Source: Lepas anatifera (Eukaryota; Arthropoda; Thecostraca; Lepadidae). From it: a DNA stretch of 64,000 nucleotides. Every line of letters begins with the position of its first letter. Position 1 is the first letter of the stretch. Below are positions 46,609 through 57,598 of the stretch, in pieces. The notes under the pieces are model-generated. The model was not told the DNA's origin. It ran no database searches and saw nothing but the letters and a program-made list of their open reading frames with translations. Both the position numbers and the translations under genes were made by a program. Location: NCBI GenBank assembly GCA_034440635.1, contig JAOTON010001368.1:124001-188000 (forward strand), read 5' to 3'.

Positions 46609-46960
46609 CCCTTGCCCCGGTGACCAGCATGAATCACCTATGAACCCCCCTGGTGGGAGGGGGTTAAAAATGACACCCTCGATCTCGGAAACAAAGAAAG
46701 ATAGAAGCGGAAAAGGCGATCGAAAAGTCGTCGGAAATGCAATCGGCGTTACTCCCGGAATTTTTGCGGAAGGTCAATACTGTGGTCACCAGAGGGGAAT
46801 AATTCATATACGTCAAAATGTATCAAATGCAGTGCTCTATAAAACCTTGCTTATCTCCGTACGCAAAATAGCCGGAACCACTTTCTCAACGCTATTCGAC
46901 AGAGCCGGACCAGCTCTTTCACTAAGGCAACATCCATTTTCATATCGGTTCAAAGGCTGG
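46609..46960 (-). mobile_element. TT-D fragment
   Basis: TTAA at 46605-46608 precedes CCCTTGCCCCGGTGACC. The following text parallels the right part of the TT-D at 55465-56652 read in reverse: CACCCTCGATCTCGGAAAC, AAGGCGATCGAAAAG, GAAGGTCAATACTGTGGTCACC. It fades after about 46960 with no identifiable right end. Confidence 0.55.
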
Positions 46961-47201
46961 GGCGCAACAGGACACTGAATATTGAGGATGTTATCACGTA
47001 GCTTCAAGTTATAATAGGAAGAACGCTCGCATTGGGCGTGATATGTCGGACCTAAAAGCCAATGTTGGATAGTGATCAGTCATTTATACGCACTACGCAG
47101 TCATGAATACGTATCGATAGTGCCCACTAATCTTAGGCTAAGTCTGTTTGGAGGTCAATCGAGGTCAATTATGATACACTGCCCGTACACAAGGGCAATT
47201 A

Positions 47202-47395
47202 AATGGGCGCCGAAAGCGGTGGGACGGGGTACCTACGCATCCTCCTGTTGGCCAACCAGGGGGGGACGTCTCCCCAAAATTTTCGGTTCATCATCAGTAA
47301 TGCTGTCAGGTACCGAATATGCTCACAATTACCCTGCCCCGGTCAGCACCTGCCCGGGTCCGTTCCCCTGTAAAAATTCCGTGGCAGCGCCCCTG
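47202..47395. mobile_element. Probable hAT-like MITE, 194 bp
   Basis: Left AATGGGCGCCGAAAGCGG and right TCCGTGGCAGCGCCCCTG are partly complementary. Flanks GGCAATTA (47194-47201) and GGCATTAA (47396-47403) agree at 6 of 8. Weaker than the other cases. Confidence 0.45.
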
Positions 47396-47403
47396 GGCAT
47401 TAA

Positions 47404-49310
47404 CATTTTCGCCCATCACTTCTATACCAAGCAAGATACAACCATGATTGATGCACCATTGTTGTTCTCTCATCAATAATGGTTTTATTTTTGTGTCCAT
47501 CCATGTTAAAAATTGTTAGACCTTATTTTAGAGACAAATAAAAGGGTTTGCAGCACCTTAAAAAGAGCCTCAGAAACAGTTCCGATGTTTCATTTAACTA
47601 GAGAAAAATTTTTCATGTACCTACATGCGTCGTGAAATACTTGGGATTCTTCACCTTGAGGCGCCACAAATCAGATAAATTCCTGTAACATTTCAAATAA
47701 ATAATTCAAACATTATTCATTGGCAACATTTCCTCAGAAGTGCAGTGGAAAATATCAACCATTGCTAAGATGAGGCCCAATTTTGCTCCATTGTTGAACA
47801 TGGTTCTACTCAAAGCAATAGCAATGCTGTTTCTTGGGAATAACCTTATTTTCTTTGCATGACATCATTCCCATGATAACTATTTCCAAAGCTCTTAATT
47901 GATGCATTTTAGCATTAATAATCAGGAATGAAAAAGTTTCCAGAATAGTTGCTGATGACCCATTTGGACCAGGACTGGGTACTGAGAAGAACAGTTTGCA
48001 TTTCAGCAACCTGTTCTTTTGTGGTGGACACAATCTCTCTGTGATATTTCTGCTGTATCTCTGTAGCAGTGCTTCCATATTTCATCCATACTAGAGAAAA
48101 CAAAACGATTCAACTTTCTTATGACAAAAATACAAGATATTATCAGAAACTTGGATGCAATTATCAGTCAGTTAAAAAATACACACACACCCTGATAACC
48201 CAGTGTGCATCCATCTGTGCAAAAGGCACAGCTTATTCTATGTTTGGCAGACTTGGATTGGACCATTGTCCTTGCAGTGGAGTCTTCTGGCAATTGGAAA
48301 TGGTTTATCACATCTTTGTGCTGTGCAGGAATGCACATTTATACCCCTTATGGGGTACCAATGCACAGAGATGGATCTAGGATTTTAGTAAGGGGCAGCC
48401 CTCTGAGATTGCATGCTGTCAACCAAAAGAGCACACTTCACCCAAAAGGGTGGCTATCATCATCAATCAGTGGGAGAAAACTGTGGTTGGTGTGACTTAA
48501 AAATGGTAACAGTGCCATAAATGGGAATGCTTGACCCATAGATGGGAACACCCATTCTCAATTATGGGAATGCTTGAGACCATTTTCCATAACAATATTT
48601 TAGGCCATAAAACAAACTTTTGTTCTTTCTACCTGGCTTATTTCTGTTCTTAAAATTTTAGAGGGCATTTATCTTTGAAGCAGAAACAGGAAATCATACT
48701 TTATACCCTGCTTCAAATATTGAAGCTCAACATGTTTATTATGATCATTCACATGTCTTGGTGCATCTGTGTAAATAAAACACTAGTCATATACAAAATC
48801 AATTAATAGATACCTAGTGAAACAATAAAAAGTTTTTTAATATTTAATTTCTATTGCCACTTGAGATAATAATATATACAGACCAAGATATATGGCCATA
48901 CAGAACATGATGTGAGCCAACCTAGCCCAACAAAACCTGTTTTCAGCACCTTTAATGCCATTTTTCACAACTTCTAAACTTCAAAGCTCCATCTGTAGCC
49001 CCATCATTTGTATTCTAGTGGTGGGGGCAGTAGCAAGGTATTTTCTGCCTCACAGACCTGGTTTAATCAGTTTTGGGGCACCCTTTTCCTCAGGCCGCCC
49101 TTAATCCTTTCAAACTTAAGGGGTCCTGAACTCGAGTTCAGGGATACCTTGGACCTGTCACTGCTGTGGCACCCCAAATGAAAGCTCAAGTTATTTTCTG
49201 TGCCTACTAAGAGCATCCTTAAAATTTTCCTATTTCTCATTTCAGGGGCTTCAAAATTTATAAATAACAGGCCTACTTGGTCACCCAGTTATATGTCCAG
49301 CTATAAGGCC
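47404..49310. other. hAT-like interior with possible decayed exons
   Basis: Minus strand: a frame near 48310-48190 (QLPEDSTARTMVQSKSAKHR, then CAFCTDGC) runs to a GTGTGT donor-like site. After ~90 bp a TTTTCTCTAG acceptor-like site at about 48097-48106 leads into a frame reading MKYGSTATEIQQKYHREIV through about 47915. The C..C...GC pattern and placement inside a hAT-sized unit make a transposase relic conceivable. Neither segment is identified. Confidence 0.3.
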
Positions 49311-49568
49311 CAGTCTGCAAAGTACGGCAGCATGCCAGACGAGTCGCACCAGCCATCTAAAATTCTCGCACCACCAGCCTCCAAAAATACACACCAATCT
49401 TGCACATACCAGGGAAAAAATGCACCCATTCCTACCCCCCAGTCTGCAAAGTATGGCAGCAGGCCAGACGAGTCGCACCAGCCATCTAAAATTCTCGCAC
49501 CACCAGCCTCCAAAAATTCGCACCAATCTGCCACATTCCAGGGAAAAAATGCACCCATTCCTACCCCC
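49311..49568. repeat. 129-bp tandem repeat, two copies
   Basis: Two head-to-tail copies (about 49311-49439 and 49440-49568), each containing CAGACGAGTCGCACCAGCC, ATTCTCGCACCACCAGCC and CAGGGAAAAAATGCACCC. 129 is a multiple of three, so plus and minus frames stay open across both copies (plus frame 49200-49595). There is no other sign of coding. Confidence 0.9.
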
Positions 49569-50020
49569 ACAATGCAATACTACCTCAATCATTAGTTAGT
49601 TAGTTAAGGACTTTTTATAAGGCCCTCTCCTGTGTCTTAATAGCCATTCAGCCATTATTTGTTTAGTTTAAGTGTCACTAACCTCGCAAATTCGCACCAG
49701 GTTGATAAAATTCGCACCACTTGGTCCTGTCTCCAAGGGCACTCGCACCGACGAGATCTCGTCGAAAATGCCATACTTTGCACACTGGCCTACCCCCTAC
49801 AATGCAATGCTATCTCAATCATTAGTCAGTTAGTTAAGGAATTTTTATAAGGCCCCCTCCTATGTCTTCATAGCCATTCAGCCATTATTTGTTTAGTTTA
49901 AGTGTCACTAACCTGGCAAGTTCGCACCAGGTTGATAAAATTTGCACCAGTCTGTCCTGTCTCAAAGGGCACTCGCACAGACAAGATCTCGACGAAAATG
50001 CCGTACTTTGCACACTGGTA
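49561..50020. repeat. 230-bp tandem repeat, two copies
   Basis: CTACCCCC followed by ACAATGCAATRCTAYCTCAA begins at 49561 and at 49791. Each copy includes GTTAGTTAAGGA, AGCCATTCAGCCATTATTTG, two TTCGCACCA-type words, GACRAGATCTCG and TTTGCACACTGG. It shares the GCACCA word and the ACTTTGC/TGCAAAGT motif with the adjoining 129-bp repeat. Confidence 0.9.
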
Positions 50021-51100
50021 TAAGGCAAGAACATGGTGGTATGAAAAACAGTATACTTGTTATGGATAGTCTCATAATTAGGCACCCCAAAAATCACTTA
50101 GGAAATCCACGCCCTTGGGAATGTGTGACTATATAACAATGTTTACGATGATATTTTAGCGTGATTGTGGTTGAAAAGGGTTTAAACATGCACCACTTGT
50201 AGGAAGTTTTTTTCCTTCTGAGACTTTTCGCGATAAAGCAAAACAAGGAAACATCATTGCAAGTAGACTCCAAATCCCACCTAGATTGCACGGACCGTCT
50301 ATGATAAACGCACATCTTGATTTAGCCCCTTGGATTTAACAAATTGAACACCAGTCGTCAAAAACGGCGCGCACTGCTTCCAACAAAAATACAAAAATAT
50401 TAGCGGCAGCCCGCGCCGCGCTCGTTCTGAAGGCCGCAGACACCGAAAATGTACCAGGGCGACCACCTGCGACCAGGCGACCACGCAAGTCGGCGGTTTC
50501 GGCCGACTAGGTCGCCCATTGGTCGCCTATTGAAAAAAATGAAAATCACCGACTTGGTACCGACTCGTGACAGATTCTAGTACATTCTAGTTTGAACTTA
50601 AAAATAGTACATAAATACGGTACAGGGAGATGGCATCATCTAAAGTACCAGGTGATTTCAGTCGTTTTTCATAAAATTGGAACCAAAAATTGTAATAAGA
50701 AGAAACATAACTAGCATAGACTAGCAGCAACTAAGGGCGGTGATGATACCAGATGTAATCGGCCAAAGATGCCCCGTTGTAGCCAAGCTGTCTTTCAGAA
50801 ACGCCAAACAAGCCGGGAAACGAAGGCTAACTTGGCTCTTTGTCGAAGTAGATTCTGCCCATTCTTGGCCGAAGGAACTGGCAGACTTCATCCAATAGAT
50901 TTTGATGGGCACTGTATGTATTACGATGACGGGTGGATACAGTGGAGAGGGTAAGCATATTTAGTAGCAGGAGCGGATGGTGGAAGCTAAAATCATAGGA
51001 AAACAGATGGAATCAGAGTTTGAGACGGTTGCTGGGTCGCCAACCAAAAGATGATAGGGTCGCCGACGGCGTAGGTAGATCGGCAAGTTTTTAGACCCCT
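50021..51100. other. hAT-like interior, right part
   Basis: Several GGTCGCC/GGCGACC words at 50455-50535. A plus frame at 50769-50954 (RSRFCPFLAEGTGRLHPIDF..) ends at a GGTAAGC donor-like site (50950), so it could be a decayed exon. The product is not recognised. Confidence 0.3.
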
Positions 51101-51109
51101 GGTCACCAG

Positions 51110-52068
51110 CTGCAGCCGTTTGTGTTTACCTTATATCAATGTACTAAACTAGTATTATTTTTGGCATATTCCTAGTATACTATACTAAAACTGGTACTAA
51201 ACTATGATTCTGATCACTTTGGGTACAAAACTTTGAAGTACGCGTTATTTAACTGCCCTGGGCTGGATGACTTGCCCACATTCCTGTCAGGGGCGGGGGC
51301 GGATTCCGATCACCCTTCATGGATTTTCCGATTGGCTCAAAAACAGGGAATGATAGTCTTTTGAAACTCTCTGACTTACCGTAAACTGAATAGGACAGAT
51401 CCTCTGAAAGTTTTGAGATTATATATTTACGTGGGATGGAGCTATGGCTCAGTATTTAGGGAGAATATATTCGGAAACTGAGTATAATCATGCATGGTGC
51501 GTTCCTCGTTCAACAAAACCGCCAATAAAGAACGATTACAATGTTTGAATTTTATCATGAACTTGTCAGGTGATGAATCAATTTCATTTTCTATACTTTT
51601 TTCCAGTTCCAGAGATAAAAAATGGAGCTTTTTATATACAATTTGATTGTATTCTTGCAGAATACCTATATAGACTGATAACCTACCAGCATATTCACCT
51701 GAGTTAACGACATATAATTATAAAATTATCATACATATGTGAAAACATCACACAACACGTAACCATTAATTTGTTACAAAAATTACAATCAACATTGAAT
51801 TATTTGTGCACATTCCAGCTCTGAGGGCTCAGATATACTGAATTGGGGTTAGAAAGATCGACTAAAATCTCTAAGAGATTTAAATTTAATTTGAATGTAT
51901 TCTTACAGAAGACCTAAATAGACTCTCAACCTAACAGCATATTCAACTGAGCTAACGACACATAATTGTAAAATTATCATACAAATGTGAAACATCACAG
52001 GTTTTCACTTTGTTCGTCATCGGCTTCTGACACGTCATCATTAACTGGTTATGACATTACGATCAACA
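51110..52068. other. Unassigned stretch
   Basis: AT-rich. A diverged ~250-bp-spaced duplication is visible (CAGCATATTCACCTGAGTTAACGAC at 51688 versus CAGCATATTCAACTGAGCTAACGAC at 51937, each followed by ATAATTRTAAAATTATCATAC). No gene recognised. Confidence 0.45.
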
Positions 52069-52072
52069 TTAA

Positions 52073-52522
52073 AGGGAATGTGGCACCTTGGTCGAATCCT
52101 GGAATTTATTATAATTAGGCGTACTTTTAGTAAAAAAAGAATGAAACCACTCATGATTTCTCTGAAAAATGTAAAATAAGCTCAATATCTGGTTTTTAAA
52201 AATACTCCTCTAGAAAAAGAAATAAATATCAGCCTCTGGATGATGTCACGATCTGGCAACCACTACCATACTTGAAACGCTTCAAGGGCTTCGATTGGCT
52301 GATGCTCATCGTGACGTCAGCATATGTCGTCACATCAGTAGCTCACAACAATGGCCGCCGGCGACGGGAGGCTGAGGGGGCTGGTGTCAGTTAGGTTTTA
52401 GCTTTTTTCTACGGAAATATCGAATTCCAAGACAAATGAAATACACAGTACCGGGTTTTCCCACCTGCTTTACAACTTGGCTATCTCAGTTAAAATCACG
52501 TTTTGAAGGTGCCACATTCCCT
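52073..52522 (+). mobile_element. TT-K element, Kolobok-like, 450 bp
   Basis: TTAA at 52069-52072 and 52523-52526. AGGGAATGTGGCACCTT at the left and AAGGTGCCACATTCCCT at the right are perfect 17-bp inverted repeats. The TTAA duplication with AGGG ends is the Kolobok pattern (family knowledge; no transposase here). Its interior (TGACGTCA near 52312, GCCGCCGGCGACGGG at 52354) is a shorter relative of the copy at 43223. Confidence 0.9.
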
Positions 52523-52602
52523 TTAAATTATAAGTGCAAACTTCAGCTCTCAGGATTTAAACATACTGAACGGCACGATTGAAAGAAAAACTAAAATATC
52601 AA

Positions 52603-52603
52603 G

Positions 52604-52644
<41 letters not shown>

Positions 52645-52645
52645 T
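52603..52645. repeat. (GA)n microsatellite
   Basis: A GA run with one GGA interruption. Confidence 0.95.
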
Positions 52646-53019
52646 GATATTTTATTTTTGGATTCGAAGTATAGTTATCATTGACACAAAAACATCCTCC
52701 GTATGTATGTACATACATTTTACCATACCTGGGATCACCGAATGAAATTTGGTATTTCGGTACTACCGGCGGTAGATGTGTCGTTGCAGGACAAATCATC
52801 CAGGTAGGCACCAAAAAGTTCACCATGACCCTTCAGAGTTCCACCAAATTTTTTGCTCAGGGTCCCCTATACGAAATAAAAATGTGGGCCCGTTTAAGGT
52901 CACAAGGTCAAAGGGGTCACCAGATAGAGATCATCAAATTTGCGAGGTCAACGCAAACATTGAAGCAGAAATAATTTGGTATCTTAAAAGTGTTAACCTT
53001 CAAAAGAAAGCGTAATCAT
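52646..53019. other. Unassigned stretch
   Basis: A few AGGTCA words at 52898-52920 suggest TT-type relic sequence. Boundaries not identifiable. Confidence 0.35.
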
Positions 53020-53770
53020 GCGCAGTGAAGAGGTGTCAGGCGTTGATGCTTAGTGGAAATGGGTCTAACAGTTTCCCCACACCTTAGATCTCACAAGCAA
53101 ACCGGTTTAGAATAAAAAGCAGGCGTCGGGGGTGTGTGGGGGCGAACGGGATCTACATTATAGCCAACTTTGATTAACCTAGGACTATATCTTCAATGTC
53201 AAACGAGGTCGTAAATCTCAAATGTGGGCTGTGCTGAAGACTTATTGGGAAATGATGTGATTATACGGGAAAAAACTGGAAATCACTGCAAGCAGATTAA
53301 TTAAAGTCATAGAGCGAAGGCCCCACACAATGCTGTAACCTTGAATTTTACATTGAGTAACCGAGTCATAGCATAACATACGTCACACTGAGTAATGGAG
53401 GTCTGTCTAATACTGGAAACACGGGTCTCAATGACCTTGTAAATAGTTTTATGACCATGGACTGTGACTTTGACTTTGACCTTGACATGTAATCCCGATT
53501 CTTTGGCCTTATTACGTCATCACTCAGTCCACAGTGCAGGTAAAGTGGTGCGAGCGTGCGGTTACGACGGCCTCAAAACATACGTTTGACTTTTAAAGCT
53601 TATCGGTCAAAGAATTATTGACCGATTTTCAAAACTTCTTCACCAGCCAACACACTCATGAATAATATCAAATTTAGCTCGGTATTGTATCCAGCTAAAC
53701 GGTACTCCGGCCATCTTGGAAAGATAGGTCGGAGAGGGGGGCACTTTAGGATCTCCCTACTGCGGGTTTT
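53020..53770 (-). mobile_element. TT-C element, reverse, worn ends
   Basis: Reads TT-C backwards: TGTCAGGCGTTGATGC near the start, AATGTCAAACGAGGTCG (53198-53214), GGGAAATGATGTGATTATACG, TGACCTTGTAAATAG, TTTGACCTTGACATG, and GGGGGGCACTTTAGGATCTCC and CTACTGCGGGTTTTA at the far end. TTAA flanks are not preserved. Confidence 0.7.
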
Positions 53771-53962
53771 ATACCAGGCTTTTCTGATTTCCGATTTGAT
53801 TGCTATGTTTTTATGGAAAAGGTCTTTAAGGATGCAACCATTGGAGTCAATTAGCGAAGTCCATTTCAGCCTGGGTAGTTTTCCAGAGTAACAGCGGAAT
53901 TCCAATCAAGTAATGTGTCAAACAGTAGCTGCGTGGGATAGCCAGTAATCAATGTAATTTAA

Positions 53963-54909
53963 CACGCACCGGTTTGGGGGTATCCCAGAGGTCAGAAAAA
54001 GTGGTTTGGTTCCCCAACGCAGAGCAGTTGATACTCCGAGATGAGAGGAATGTTCCCCATATGCAATTATAGCTTGTGGGGCAGAAACCTGAGCACATGG
54101 CCTTTATTTGTCACATACAGGAAATAAAAATGCAGTATTTATTAGGGGATATTATTCGGAATTAGTTTACATGGTCTTCAGGCCACGAAAACTACTTCTA
54201 AAGTGCAAAACAATCCACAATAATATAATACTTTTACATTTTTTAGTTAAAATATATGTTTTTGATATACATATTTCTAAGCAGCCTGTACACCGATTCC
54301 AACAAGAAATGTATTCGAAATGTGTTGACAATTTGAAAAGTTATGGGCATATAAATGTTTGACGCACTGGTAACGACCTTTATGCATAATTCAATATCTC
54401 GCAAAGTTTACGCTCAATTGCTTTCAAAGTTTGTTTTATATTCTTTGTGACATTTTCCATTCCAATATGTGCTTGAAATCTAAATTTGATTAGAAATTTG
54501 AAAATTCTAAAAATTTGACCATATTTTTAAAACTTCATTTTGATCCAAGGATATCAGAGGTAGTCTAAAACAAATTCAAACGCCACAGTTTTTCAAATGC
54601 TCTAATAACTGTAAAAATTACTTGATACTTGGATTTGATGGATATATCTGAGGTTCACATCACATTAAAAGGTTAAAAGGGCCACACGACTCAGCTATAA
54701 ATTTCAATACATATTCTGACAGATTATGATCACCAGGATGATTTCCACCTAATTGTATACATCATTTTCATTATAAATTGCTAAAAGCCATCAAACACAA
54801 CTTTCTGCTTTTAGCTACCTATGTGCAGTCCCTGAGATATTCGTGGAAAGGGGTGCGGGCACCCATCCCCGTACTGAGGAGGTGGCGGGGACCCCCGTAC
54901 CGGCGCGTG
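53963..54909. mobile_element. TT-F element
   Basis: TTAA at 53959-53962; the right flank CTAA (54910-54913) is one change away. Left CACGCACCGGTTTGGGGGT pairs with right ACCCCCGTACCGGCGCGTG over most positions. The first bases (CACGC) match TT-A. Near the right end TGCGGGCACCC and GGCGGGGACCCCCGTACCG form further G/C palindromic text. 947 bp. The interior is AT-rich and, unlike its relatives, poor in AGGTCA. No transposase. Confidence 0.75.
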
Positions 54910-54913
54910 CTAA

Positions 54914-55460
54914 GTGCTAACGCAATTTTGTTCTTCGCTGAGGTTCCAAGTATCACTTAAGAACTTAGAATAGTTTCAATTTAGAATAATTTGTTGAAAA
55001 AGGGGTTTAACCAAGCACACTTCTAGATACGAGGCAACAATTCACACATCTGCAACCGATAACCGCTAAGCACGTTGCAAGATAAGGCTCGTTCGCTGCA
55101 TTGAAATAACAAAGCTTATATATTGTTCCTGGATTTGAATATTTCCGCGCTCACTTTGAAGTGCGATTTCAAAATCAGATGTGGAGTGAATGTATAGTCC
55201 TTGTGTAAATTTACAGGAGGTAGTGCAACGAAAATTCCTGGAAATATCCCGGAAGAAATCCTGGGAGCTATATTTCTCCCTCCAAATATCATGGCATCAA
55301 AAGTGTATGGTTACACGGCCCTCAAACCGCTCATTGCGAATCTTTCACTGAGATAACTACTCTAGAGGCTTTACACTCCTAACATCCGCACTGGAGAGGG
55401 ATCAGACACCAACGCGCCCAGGACCGTGCCTGGCAGGCCTCCTGAGATCTCAAAACCACG
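54914..55460. other. Unassigned stretch
   Basis: No gene or repeat recognised. Confidence 0.3.
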
Positions 55461-55464
55461 ATAA

Positions 55465-56652
55465 CCTTCGCCCGGGTGGGGGGCCTTTTAGTCCCCCTCG
55501 GGTTTTTCCGAAGTGACCAAAAACGGCGGCACGCAGCGCCACCAAACTTATTCTAGCTGTTCCTTCATCATTTTTACATCTTTCCTGAAAATTTTAGCTC
55601 AAGGTCATATCAGGTCAGGTCACCAGGCCAGGTGAAGCAACCTCACCTAAAAAATGCTTAGGACTGCATAACTAAAAGGAGGGTTAATCGATCAAGTTGA
55701 AACTCATACCAAATATTGGACCCACCAGGAGCTACAACATTTGTTCCGGGATTTTTTATATTGGTGACCTAAGGTCATGTGCAGAGCATGACCTCCCCAT
55801 TGTAAATACATGGGGAAAATCACGAAATGAGCTTTTCTCAGTAAGTATGGATGGAATCAACTTCAAACATCGGTTACGGCTTGCTCTTAGCCCATGTCTG
55901 AAGTTGATGCCAAAAATTTTGACTTGTGACCTTTGAAAGATCACCTTAGGTCAAATAAACATGTTTTGGTGTTTTACTCTATAAATTTTGAATACACAAA
56001 GATAGAACTTTTATTTTATCACCAAAGTGTTTGTATAGTCACTGAAAGTCAAATGATATACACCATGACAATACCAGGTCAAGTTGGGTCAGACCGTTGA
56101 CCTGGTTCAGGTCAAATTTTAATTTGAGCTGGCATAGCAATATTATATATCATTCGATTCGTATTGACGAGAAGATTGCAGTGGTGCATCAACTATGGCT
56201 GTATCTGGTTTGGTGTGGAAGTTATTAGCGAGAAACGAAACGCCCTTATGCAAAGGTGGCTATGGACATTCCCAAGAACATTCCCAATATTCAGTGACCT
56301 GTAGCTCCCTAGGCCTTGACCTGACTCAAAAATCATTGCCACTTAATGAAAGAGCAACTCACGAGCGTTCTAATGATGTTAAAAAAATGTTTCTAGCTAT
56401 CATAGTTGCTGAGATATATAAGGTTTTCTTAGTACACCTCATATTAGCAATTTTGACCTATTTTGATCTCTGGTGACCTTGATATTGACCTGACGAGAAA
56501 GATGACCGAAGTATTTTCCGATATCATTTTCGAAGAGCTTTCGATTGCCGTTTTGTAGTTTATTATAGCTCTCTTAGTTTTTGAGATCGTGGGGGTCTTT
56601 TTTAGCCCCCCACTAGGGCGAAGGTGGCTCGTACCCGCCACCGGGGCGAGGG
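55465..56652 (+). mobile_element. TT-D element, copy 2
   Basis: Left CCTTCGCCCGGGTGG pairs with right CCACCGGGGCGAGGG. The flanks are ATAA on both sides (55461-55464 and 56653-56656), so the target here was ATAA or the TTAA mutated identically. 1188 bp. Contains GGTGACCTAAGGTCATG (55764) and the ATGAAACTCATAC..-like frame start (near 55697) shared with TT-A. A 93-codon frame at 56195-56476 is not a transposase. The right flank is shared with the next TT-C. Confidence 0.75.
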
Positions 56653-56656
56653 ATAA

Positions 56657-57594
56657 GTAGAACCATCCTTTGGGGGAGGGAGATGAGGTACAATGGAATT
56701 TTAAATTATAGCCAGTTTTCATTGACCTAGGTATCCGCAATGTCAAACGAGATAATACAGCTCACATCTTGACCATGCTTTTTAATGAAACAGCATCATG
56801 GAAACAACGAAAGGCGCCTCGAGTTAAGCATATCGTGCTTTTGTGCCGATCGTTGTATTTGAGTGTTTTTTTTTTTGTTTTCGGGAAATACGTGGTATGG
56901 TATGGTATGGTATGCTGGGGACCTACTGGTACATTTCGTGCATTTGCGGAGAAAATCAAGAATATACCAAAAATAGATGAAACTCAGAATGGAGGCTCCT
57001 AAAAACCCTGCCCTAAGCCTTGGGGTCAAGATCATTCATGGACATTGACCTAGGACGTCACATTATGGATGTTCTCTTTATTCTACACTATAAATAGCAC
57101 TATAGTAACAGTTGTGCGGAAAAAATTGAAAATTGACTTTAACCCACGGCCTCTGACAGTGACCTTGGTTTTTTCACTATGACATCATATCATAATATAC
57201 ATCCTACTGGGTACCGCCTTTTAATCGGAAGCATTGAGACCACTGAATTTGAAAATTTGGCATGACCTTGACCTATAGCCCTTGAACCTGACCCTGACCT
57301 TCATGTGAGGTGACCTTGACATATAATCTCCTTTATATGGCGTTATGACGTCACCATACTCGGTCTCCAATGTTGGCGGACTGGGTTGATTGTGGCGATC
57401 TCAGAATGTAAGTCTGACTTTGAGAGGCTATAAGTAAAACAATAATTGCCAACAAATTCTCAATTTTTCACCGATCCACACATCGTTCAATTCTCTTAAA
57501 TGTGACTGAGTAGCGTTTCTCAGTTACGAGTGGTTCTCCGTCCCACTCGGAAAAACAGTGGGGGAGGCCTCCGAGACCCCATCCAGTGCGCGTG
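56657..57594 (-). mobile_element. TT-C element, reverse copy
   Basis: TTAA at 57595-57598 on the right after CCAGTGCGCGTG; the left flank is the ATAA it shares with TT-D. Reads TT-C backwards: AATGTCAAACGAGATAAT (56739), TGGACATTGACCTAGG, CCTTGACATATAATC, GGAGGCCTCCGAGACCCC. 938 bp. Within it, ATGGTATGGTATGGTATG (56895-56912) is a small local repeat. Confidence 0.75.
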
Positions 57595-57598
57595 TTAA

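Larger units (their letters stand above)
46287..51101. mobile_element. hAT-like element, 4.8 kb, perfect 8-bp duplication
   Basis: CAGGGGTCTAAAAA (46287-46300) and its exact reverse complement TTTTTAGACCCCTG (51088-51101) form the ends, and GTCACCAG flanks both (46279-46286 and 51102-51109). The terminal ~60 bp on each side share GGTCGCCGA text. This is the size of an autonomous hAT element, but no complete transposase was seen. Inside lie a TT-D fragment, a small hAT-like MITE, tandem repeats, and a few protein-like stretches (minus 47915-48310; plus 50769-50951) that may be decayed exons. Confidence 0.75.
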
